Part shown: piece after piece, positions 6,982 to 12,489 of the stretch
How the letters are laid out: each line of letters starts with the position of its first letter
Position numbering within the stretch: the stretch's first letter is position 1
From: SIG588 sp045599305
Lineage (GTDB): Bacteria; Bacillota; Clostridia; Oscillospirales; Acutalibacteraceae
Length of the DNA stretch: 15,042 nt
Assembly (NCBI GenBank): GCA_045599305.1
Contig: JAZRVU010000086.1
Span: 1 to 15,042 of the forward strand
Direction of reading: 5' to 3'
The notes under the pieces: model-generated
Seen by the model: only the letters and a program-made list of their open reading frames with translations
What the model was told of the DNA's origin: nothing
Database searches by the model: none
Position numbers and translations under genes: made by a program

Positions 6982-8916
6982 TTATTTATTCAGTTTCAGC
7001 GGGGTGAAAGGACGCCCCTCACCGGTGTAATACCGGCTGAACATCTCATAAAACTCCAGGCGCATCACCTGGATGGCCACCAGCAGCGCCTCCATCACCA
7101 TGACGAGCAGATTGCCCAGCACCACGGTGACGGTGTAGCCGAAGGGGCCGAACAGCCCGGCCAGCGTGAACACGGCCAGCATCATGCCGGCGTGGATCAG
7201 CACGAAGGCGCCCACCCGCATGAAAGACATCGTGTTGGAGAGGTAGGTGAGCAGGATCTCGAATACCTCAAAGAAATTCTGCACACAGAACTCGCCCCAT
7301 TTTTCGGGTGCCCAGTCTTTTTCACCGGCCACCAGTTTGCCCAGCGGCTCCCGCAGGAAGATGAGCAGCAGCGGCAGTGCCACCAGACAGAGCAGATAGG
7401 GGAGAGTGACGATCTTGAGACCGAAGGCCAACTGCCCGCCGAAGCCCGCCACCAGCGAACCGAAGAAGACGAGACCCGCCACGCCGTTTGGCCCGAACAG
7501 GGCGTTTTCCCAGTCGCGCCGCTTGATGGCGGAATAGATGTTGAGGCACATCGAGATGACGATGAGCGCCAACCCCACACAGACGGCGAACAGGATGATC
7601 GACACGGCGGATTCCATCACATCGATGGGCTTTTCGGCAAATCCGAGCAGGCGGTAAAAACCGTCCAGCGCGTGTTCGAACCCGAATACCGAGCCGAACA
7701 CGGTGCCGCACACCGCCGCCGAAATACCGCAGGGGATGAGGATGCGCCCGATGGGCATCTGCTTTTTCTTCCACATCCACGCGCCCACCAGCGCCACGAT
7801 GAGCCCCTGCCCCAGATCACCGAACATGATGCCGAAGAGCAGCGTGTAGGTGATGGCCACAAAGGCGGTGGGGTCGATCTCGTTGTAGGTGGGCATGCCG
7901 TACATATCCACGAAATACTCATACGCACGGAAGAGCGGGAAGTTGTGCAGTTTCACAGGCGGGGTGTGGTGTGCCACGTTCTCGGGCTTTTCAGTGGTGT
8001 ATTCCACGCCGCCGATGGCCGAGATCTGCGAGAGGAAATCGGCCTCCTCCCGTGCGGGGATCCACCCCGCGAGCAGCACCGAGCTGTTCTTGTACTGCAC
8101 CGCGTAGTGCCGGATGCGGAAATAGTATTCCATCTCCCGCAGCCGCGCCAGCACCCGGTCGCAGGTCTCGCGCTCCTGTGCGTACCATGTGCGCACCGTC
8201 TCCTGCGCCTCGGTGAGCTGCTGTGCCGTCTCCTTCTGCCGGCGGTGCAGCGACGTCAGGATCTCCTCCGGCGTCCCTGTTTCGTCCGGCAGGATCGCGT
8301 GGATGTGCATCCGCTCGAAATACAGGCTCGAAAACAGCCGGTCGACATCGTCGCTTCGATCCTGCGGCGCAAAATAGACGCCCCAGTAATAGTTGCTGTC
8401 GGCACTGCCGGGGAAGAACATGGCAAAGGGATCGTCGGCGTAGATATCCAGCCTCTGGTAACTCTCCTTCGGCAGTTTGCCGAAGCGCGCCTTGATGGTC
8501 TCGCAGTTCAGCAGTTCGTCCAGCCCGATGTTCAGTCCCTTGAAATGCTCGAACTGCTCGGCATCCCGCGCGCATTTTTCCAGTTCGGCGGACAGTGTGC
8601 TCACCCGGCCGTCCAGTTCGGCGGCTTTTTTCGAAAAATCGTCGGCGTACTGCAGCAGTTGTGCCGTCTCCCAAGCGGAGGGGACGGCCTGCTCGTCCGG
8701 CTTGCCGCCGACGCTTTTCGCCGCCGCGGTCAGTTCGGCCAGAGGTGCCGAATAGGGGCAATCCTCGTTCAGCGCGACGAAGTCAGAGGTGTCGGAATAA
8801 AAAGAGAGGGGATTTTCCGGCTGAAACACGCCGCACCGCCCGCACACCTCGGTCACGCGATCCAGCGTGTCCCGCGGGCCGGTGATGCTGACCAGTTTCA
8901 TCTTGGCAACAGACAC
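6982..8916 (-). CDS. ntpI: V-type ATP synthase subunit I (membrane stator, a-subunit homologue)
   Basis: This 644-residue protein provides the ion half-channels against the K ring and anchors the peripheral stalks. The N-terminal half (about 1-340) is cytoplasmic and rich in coiled-coil (near 110-140 and 240-285). The C-terminal half has about eight membrane helices, beginning near TAFVAITYTLLFGIMFGDLGQG. Two buried arginines expected in the ion path are visible: R567 in MSFMRVGAF, and R619 in AIQVMRLEFYEMFSRYY with Q616 three residues before it. The start is a GTG at 8916 (MSVAKMKLVSITGP) with AAAGGATG upstream. The ATG five codons later is possible, but family members carry the extra residues. 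The gene starts 6 bp after the stop of subunit C. Confidence 0.95.
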   Translation of the reverse strand: MSVAKMKLVSITGPRDTLDRVTEVCGRCGVFQPENPLSFYSDTSDFVALNEDCPYSAPLAELTAAAKSVGGKPDEQAVPSAWETAQLLQYADDFSKKAAELDGRVSTLSAELEKCARDAEQFEHFKGLNIGLDELLNCETIKARFGKLPKESYQRLDIYADDPFAMFFPGSADSNYYWGVYFAPQDRSDDVDRLFSSLYFERMHIHAILPDETGTPEEILTSLHRRQKETAQQLTEAQETVRTWYAQERETCDRVLARLREMEYYFRIRHYAVQYKNSSVLLAGWIPAREEADFLSQISAIGGVEYTTEKPENVAHHTPPVKLHNFPLFRAYEYFVDMYGMPTYNEIDPTAFVAITYTLLFGIMFGDLGQGLIVALVGAWMWKKKQMPIGRILIPCGISAAVCGTVFGSVFGFEHALDGFYRLLGFAEKPIDVMESAVSIILFAVCVGLALIVISMCLNIYSAIKRRDWENALFGPNGVAGLVFFGSLVAGFGGQLAFGLKIVTLPYLLCLVALPLLLIFLREPLGKLVAGEKDWAPEKWGEFCVQNFFEVFEILLTYLSNTMSFMRVGAFVLIHAGMMLAVFTLAGLFGPFGYTVTVVLGNLLVMVMEALLVAIQVMRLEFYEMFSRYYTGEGRPFTPLKLNK

Positions 8917-8922
8917 CGTTCG

Positions 8923-9978
8923 TCACATCCTTTCTGCGCCCAGCACCAGCGTGGGCCTGATCTCTTCGGGAGGAAGCTGATATCGCAGCCCCTCGATGAT
9001 GTTGATGATATCCAGCACTTCCGTTTCGATGATGGTGACGTAGGAGAGCAGCACCACCATGGGATGCACGGAAAAATGCATATAATGGCGTGCCGTGAAA
9101 TAGGTGGCACGCTCCGGCAGATCAAAGGTGAAAGCACGCTGTGCGGCGGGCACGTGCCGTCCGGCGGGAGTGGCAAAAAAGATATCGGCCATCTCGTCCG
9201 GCGCGGCGGCGAGCAGCCGTTCCCACGTCTTCTTCGGGATATTGCCGCCCGGCGGCAGCAGCACGGCGCGAATCTCCTCCTCGGTGGCGTGGAAATAGGT
9301 CTTCAGCCGCCACACGCGGGTGACATTCTGCACATCGATCCACGTGCCGCACAGATCCACCATTTCCTGCCGCAGGGTGCCGGTGGTGTGGGCGGTCACG
9401 TCCAATATCCGCTCGGCCAGTGCCCGGTGCAGCACCGTTTCCATCTCGGTCAGCGGCAGTTCGCCGTTTGGCTGCCCGGCATAGGGCGAGAGCAGTCGGC
9501 CGTAGAGGGAACCGGCCAGCGCCGGCACCAGTTCGGCCATGTTCTGCGCCCGGTTGACCGCCAGCAGGTCCAGCTTGGTATGGCTCGAAAAGAAATCCGG
9601 CAGCGACAGGATGTAGTCCCGTGCACGGTCTACGTTCATCAGACGCAGCAGTTGGATGAGATGCTCGGTCTCCTCCCGCTGCATCAGGTAAGCGGACAGG
9701 CGGCTCCCGGCGGAGATATCGAACCGGATCAGCGAGGCATAGCATGTCCACAGCCGGCGGCGCAGACGCTCTTCCAGATAGCCGCGATGTATGGTCTTTT
9801 CATTGATATCGGCCAGTGCGTCGCTGTAGGAGGTCTCGTTTTTGAGATAGGCCGCCGCCTCGCTCACCGAATGGCAGGCGAGCAGGGCCTCGTAGTCCTC
9901 CCGCCGGAGCGTCTTGCCGTAGATGGCACGCGCCCGTGCGGAGACGGCGTTGGCGGCATATTGCTGCGTCAATTTCAT
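8923..9978 (-). CDS. ntpC: V-type ATP synthase subunit C (central stalk to ring connector)
   Basis: This 351-residue, largely helical protein belongs to the AC39/V0D family. It forms the funnel that sits on the K ring and receives the D-F axle. The N-terminal AANAVSARARAIYGKTLRRE and EDYEALLACHSVSEAAAYLK are typical. The middle contains the repeated three-helix lobes with MNVDRARDYIL and TGTLRQEMVDLCGTWIDVQN. The C-terminal segment MVVLLSYVTIIETEVLDIIN followed by IIEGLRY is the conserved end of the family, where the protein binds membrane-sector partners. The start ATG overlaps the preceding stop by four bases (ATGA, 9975-9978), so it is translationally coupled. In Enterococcus and Thermus operons this gene sits between E and F; here it precedes I. 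Confidence 0.93.
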   Translation of the reverse strand: MKLTQQYAANAVSARARAIYGKTLRREDYEALLACHSVSEAAAYLKNETSYSDALADINEKTIHRGYLEERLRRRLWTCYASLIRFDISAGSRLSAYLMQREETEHLIQLLRLMNVDRARDYILSLPDFFSSHTKLDLLAVNRAQNMAELVPALAGSLYGRLLSPYAGQPNGELPLTEMETVLHRALAERILDVTAHTTGTLRQEMVDLCGTWIDVQNVTRVWRLKTYFHATEEEIRAVLLPPGGNIPKKTWERLLAAAPDEMADIFFATPAGRHVPAAQRAFTFDLPERATYFTARHYMHFSVHPMVVLLSYVTIIETEVLDIINIIEGLRYQLPPEEIRPTLVLGAERM

Positions 9979-10295
9979 GAGCGGTCACCGCCGAGCACCC
10001 GGGCGACCAGCTCGTCCGCCAGCCGCTCGCTCTCGTTTTGAAAGACCGCGTCCAATGCCGCTTCCTGCTTTTGATATTTCTTCTGTGTGCGCTGCCATTT
10101 CTGTTCGGCGATGGTGCGCTCCGATTCACAGTTGATCTGCGCACGCTTGCGCGCCCGCTCCAGATATTCGCTGCGCAGGGCTTCGGCGCGCCGGGCGATG
10201 TCCCGGTCGGCGTTCAGTTTTTCCAGACGTGCGGCCTGGGTGATCTTCTGCGCCTGACGATCCATTTCGATGATCTGATCGATGATGTTTTTCAA
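9975..10295 (-). CDS. ntpF: V-type ATP synthase peripheral-stalk subunit (NtpF/AhaH-like)
   Basis: This is a protein of about 106 residues, almost entirely charged helix (KNIIDQIIEMDRQAQKITQA, then RRAEALRSEYLERARKRAQI). No glycine or proline interrupts it until the final VLGGDRS. Such right-handed coiled-coil proteins pair with subunit E to make the stator stalk. The opening IIDQIIEMDRQAQKI is the recognisable family start. The likely initiator is TTG at 10295, six bases after GAGGTG. A GTG three codons upstream (10304) is in frame but has no spaced ribosome binding site. It is the first gene of the operon and overlaps subunit C by four bases. The role follows from context and coiled-coil character more than from sequence identity. 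Confidence 0.85.
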   Translation of the reverse strand: MKNIIDQIIEMDRQAQKITQAARLEKLNADRDIARRAEALRSEYLERARKRAQINCESERTIAEQKWQRTQKKYQKQEAALDAVFQNESERLADELVARVLGGDRS

Positions 10296-10324
10296 AATCC
10301 TCACCTCAACAATAGGTCATTCTA

Positions 10325-10353
10325 ATTATATACTCATTACATCCGAATTTCAA
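10325..10353 (-). promoter_or_regulatory. Sigma-A promoter of the V-type ATPase operon
   Basis: On the minus strand, -35 TTGAAA (10348-10353) and a perfect -10 TATAAT (10325-10330) are separated by 17 bases. The start is predicted near 10318, giving a leader of only about 22 nt before the TTG start codon. It is the only strong promoter I see ahead of the nine ATPase genes. Confidence 0.85.
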
Positions 10354-10364
10354 GCGATAGCGCA

Positions 10365-10405
10365 CAAAAAATTAAAAGAAACGCCCTCCGCAGGAAGGGC
10401 GTTTC
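10365..10405 (-). terminator. Terminator of the ACT/UPF0210 operon
   Basis: A perfect 10-bp stem GAAACGCCCT / AGGGCGTTTC (10378-10387 with 10396-10405, 8-nt loop) is followed on the minus strand by TTTTAATTTTTTG. It starts 5 bases past the UPF0210 stop codon and ends just before the ATPase promoter, separating the two operons. Confidence 0.92.
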
Positions 10406-10410
10406 CTATG

Positions 10411-11769
10411 TCAGTTTTTCAGGCTCTGGATAGGGGCGGGGATACGTCCGCCGCGGGCGATGAACCGCGCGGGCGACCAGGTCGAGACGGGCATCACCGG
10501 GCCGCCGCCGAGCAGACCGCCGAAGGAGAGCTCGTCACCCACCGTTTTGCCGATGGCGGGGATCAGGCGCACGGCGGTGGTCTTGGAATTGACCATGCCG
10601 ATCGCCGCCTCGTCAGCGATGATGGCGGAGATGACCTCGGCCGGGGTGTCGCCGGGCACGTTGATCATATCCAGCCCCACCGAGCAGACCGCCGTCATGG
10701 CCTCCAGCTTTTCGATCTTGAGTGAGCCGCAGCGCGCCGCGTCGATCATGCCGGCATCCTCGGTGACGGGGATGAACGCGCCCGAAAGGCCGCCCACATG
10801 GGAGGAGGCCATCACGCTGCCTTTCTTCACGGCGTCGTTGAGCAGTGCCAGTGCGGCGGTGGTGCCGGCACAGCCGCAGCTTTCCAGCCCCATCTCCTCC
10901 AGAATATGCGCCACCGAGTCACCCACTGCCGGGGTGGGGGCGAGCGACAGATCCACGATGCCGAAGGGGACATCCAGCATCTGCGAAGCCTCCCGTGCCA
11001 CCAACTGCCCCATGCGGGTGATCTTGAAAGCGGTACGCTTGATCAGATCGGCCACGGCGGTCAGGTCGCAGTCGCCGGCCTTGGCCAGCGCCGCCCGTAC
11101 CACGCCGGGACCGGAGACCCCCACGTTGATGACGCAGTCCGGCTCGCTCACACCGTGGAAAGCGCCCGCCATGAAGGGATTGTCCTCGGGCGCATTGCAG
11201 AGCACCACCAGCTTCGCCGGACCGATACAGCCGCGGTCGGCGGTGCGCTCGGCCGCCTCACGCACCACGCGCCCCATCATGCCCACGGCATCCATGTTGA
11301 TGCCCGCCTTGGTGGAGCCGATGTTGACCGACGCGCAGATGTGGTCGGTCACGGCGAGTGCCTCGGGGATGGCGGCGATCAGTTCCCGGTCGCCGGGGCC
11401 GAAGCCCTTCTGCACCAGCGCGGAAAATCCGCCCAGAAAGTTCACCCCGCAGGTGGTGGCCGCCCGCTCCAGCGTGCGGGCGAGCTTGACGGCGTCGCGG
11501 TCATCACAGCCGGCCAGCACCATGGCGGCCGGGGTGATGGAGATGCGTTTGTTGATGATGGGGATGCCGTAGGTCTTTTCGATCGTCTCACCGGTCGCCA
11601 CCAGTTTTTCCGCGCGGCGGGTGATCTTGTCATAGACCTTGCCGCACACCGTGTCGATGTCGCTGTGGCAGCAGTCCAACAGCGAAATGCCCATCGTGAT
11701 GGTGCGCACATCCAGGTGTTCCTCCTGGATCATGGTGATGGTTTCCAGAATATCGCGTGCGTTGAGCAT
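10411..11769 (-). CDS. UPF0210 (DUF711, 'PFL family') protein
   Basis: This 452-residue protein belongs to UPF0210/DUF711, a family of unsettled biochemical function. It is named 'PFL family' for structural resemblance to pyruvate formate-lyase. I see no glycyl-radical motif and do not infer that activity. Recognisable family stretches are RTITMGISLLDCCHSDIDTV (22-41, C33/C34 then C42), IPIINKRISITPAAMVLAG, NMDAVGMMGRVV, CNAPEDNPFMAGAFHGVSEP, INVGVSGPGVV, APTPAVGDSVAHILEEMGLE and SSHVGGLSGAFIPVTEDAGM. The start is ATG 11769 with GGAGGGACTTTC upstream; an in-frame start 33 codons earlier would run into the ACT gene. The gene follows the ACT-domain gene after 13 bp, the usual pairing of UPF0237 with UPF0210 in Firmicutes. 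The two products probably work together, perhaps with the ACT protein sensing a small ligand. Confidence 0.93.
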   Translation of the reverse strand: MLNARDILETITMIQEEHLDVRTITMGISLLDCCHSDIDTVCGKVYDKITRRAEKLVATGETIEKTYGIPIINKRISITPAAMVLAGCDDRDAVKLARTLERAATTCGVNFLGGFSALVQKGFGPGDRELIAAIPEALAVTDHICASVNIGSTKAGINMDAVGMMGRVVREAAERTADRGCIGPAKLVVLCNAPEDNPFMAGAFHGVSEPDCVINVGVSGPGVVRAALAKAGDCDLTAVADLIKRTAFKITRMGQLVAREASQMLDVPFGIVDLSLAPTPAVGDSVAHILEEMGLESCGCAGTTAALALLNDAVKKGSVMASSHVGGLSGAFIPVTEDAGMIDAARCGSLKIEKLEAMTAVCSVGLDMINVPGDTPAEVISAIIADEAAIGMVNSKTTAVRLIPAIGKTVGDELSFGGLLGGGPVMPVSTWSPARFIARGGRIPAPIQSLKN

Positions 11770-11782
11770 GAAAGTCCCTCCG

Positions 11783-12052
11783 TCAGATGGTGTGCATGGA
11801 ATTGAAGATGTCTTCGTGCATGATGCGGATGGAAAGCCCCTCCGCCTGCCCCAGCGCCTCAAACGCATCAGCGATCTCGGTGAACGGGGCGTTGGCGGCG
11901 GAGATGTCCGCCACCATGATCATGGCAAAGAACTCCTGCAGCACCGACTGGGTGACCTCTACGATGTTGAGATGATATGTCATGCATACCCCGGACACCT
12001 TGGCCAAAATGCCCACGGTATCTTTACCGATAACTGAAATGACTGCGCGCAT
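11783..12052 (-). CDS. ACT domain protein, UPF0237 family
   Basis: This 89-residue protein is a single ACT domain (beta-alpha-beta-beta-alpha-beta), a fold that usually binds amino acids and dimerises. It starts MRAVISVIGKDTVGILAKVS, the typical first strand and helix with the ligand-site GKDTVGI loop. VEVTQSVLQEFFAMIMVADI forms the middle strands and AFEALGQAEGLSIRIMHEDI the last helix and strand. The ATG at 12052 is preceded by GGAGGGACC and fits the family length (about 90). Upstream in-frame codons reach into the promoter and are rejected. It is the first gene of a two-gene operon with UPF0210. The ligand is unknown. Confidence 0.93.
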   Translation of the reverse strand: MRAVISVIGKDTVGILAKVSGVCMTYHLNIVEVTQSVLQEFFAMIMVADISAANAPFTEIADAFEALGQAEGLSIRIMHEDIFNSMHTI

Positions 12053-12087
12053 AACCGGTCCCTCCATATGTAACACAATGATTTTTA

Positions 12088-12116
12088 ATGATAGCACAGA
12101 AATGTCCGCGTTGCAA
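12088..12116 (-). promoter_or_regulatory. Sigma-A promoter of the ACT/UPF0210 operon
   Basis: On the minus strand, -35 TTGCAA (12111-12116) and -10 TATCAT (12088-12093) are 17 bases apart, with an extended -10 TG (TGCTATCAT). The predicted start is near 12081, about 29 nt before the ATG at 12052. The -35 lies only 19 bases from the -35 of the oppositely directed T-box promoter. Confidence 0.8.
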
Positions 12117-12120
12117 TATT

Positions 12121-12132
12121 TTTTTCGAAAAA
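12121..12132. repeat. 12-bp palindrome between divergent promoters
   Basis: TTTTTCGAAAAA is a perfect 12-bp palindrome sitting between the two back-to-back -35 boxes (12111-12116 and 12136-12141). It could be an operator serving both directions, or it may be A/T-rich spacer. A similar TTTTCGAAAA occurs at 1670-1679, which weakens the operator idea. Confidence 0.35.
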
Positions 12133-12135
12133 GTC

Positions 12136-12164
12136 TTGACAGATCAGGCTCTGCGTGATAAAAT
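12136..12164 (+). promoter_or_regulatory. Sigma-A promoter of the T-box operon
   Basis: A consensus -35 TTGACA (12136-12141) and a -10 TAAAAT (12159-12164) are exactly 17 bases apart. Transcription would start near 12171, leaving a leader of about 320 nt before the ATG at 12490. That leader is filled by the T-box. Confidence 0.88.
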
Positions 12165-12170
12165 AATTCA

Positions 12171-12454
12171 AAATTCAACATTTTAAAGCGTTGACGGAGA
12201 GGAAAACGGAGCTCCGGGCACCCACAGAGAGCCGGCGGGCGGTGCGAGCCGGCATGTTGCCCCCACCGTTTTTGTCGCTCCCGAGCAGGAGGGAAGAAGG
12301 CGCCCCGCGTTGTAGACCCCTCCCGTGATGGCCGCGTGAGAGCCGAAGGCTTGTTGGAGCCGGAGTGGCGCTTTGGCGCAATTTGAGTGGTACCGCGGGT
12401 AATCTTAAATGATCGCTCGTCTCAAAGAAATCGTCTTTGGGGCGGGCATTTTTT
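12171..12454 (+). promoter_or_regulatory. T-box riboswitch leader (tRNA-sensing), specifier probably GUC/Val
   Basis: This is a transcription-attenuating T-box that senses the charging of a tRNA. The T-box sequence GAGTGGTACCGCGGG (12385-12399) lies in a textbook antiterminator: 12382-12387 pairs with 12421-12426, the 7-nt bulge TGGTACC spans 12388-12394, and 12395-12400 pairs with 12415-12420. TGGT in the bulge would pair with an ACCA tRNA end. In stem I, AGAGA (12226-12230) precedes a GCCGGC/GCCGGC stem (12231-12236 with 12248-12253) whose loop carries GGTG (12241-12244). GGGCA pairs with TGCCC (12216-12220 with 12258-12262). By analogy with leaders ending 'specifier-A-CUCUUGAGC', the sequence GTC-G-CTCCCGAGC (12274-12286) places the specifier at 12274-12276, GUC for valine. 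Stem II (12288-12293 with 12318-12323) and a GCGC hairpin (12368-12379) follow. The T-box identity is firm; the codon call is tentative. Confidence 0.93.
12415..12454 (+). terminator. T-box attenuator terminator
   Basis: A 13-bp stem pairs 12415-12427 with 12435-12447 (all positions paired, several as G-U; loop AAATCGT) and is followed by six T (12449-12454). Its 5' arm is the same sequence that completes the antiterminator, so the two structures exclude each other. Uncharged tRNA should favour read-through into the gene at 12490. Confidence 0.93.
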
Positions 12455-12489
12455 CATTGCCGCCCCGGCTTTAGGGAGGAATTTGAGAA

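Noticed and set aside
6508..10041. Very long plus-strand open frame (1177 codons) across the ATPase genes
   Set aside because: It is antisense to intact subunits K, I and C. Its translation is His/Gln/Arg-rich and low in complexity, the usual shadow of a GC-rich gene.
11783..12181. N-terminally extended ACT protein
   Set aside because: The extension would be encoded by the promoter and untranslated leader. The start at 12052 has a strong ribosome binding site and the family length.
12175..12381. Minus-strand open frame inside the T-box leader
   Set aside because: The region is explained by structured leader RNA. The frame has no ribosome binding site or recognisable product.
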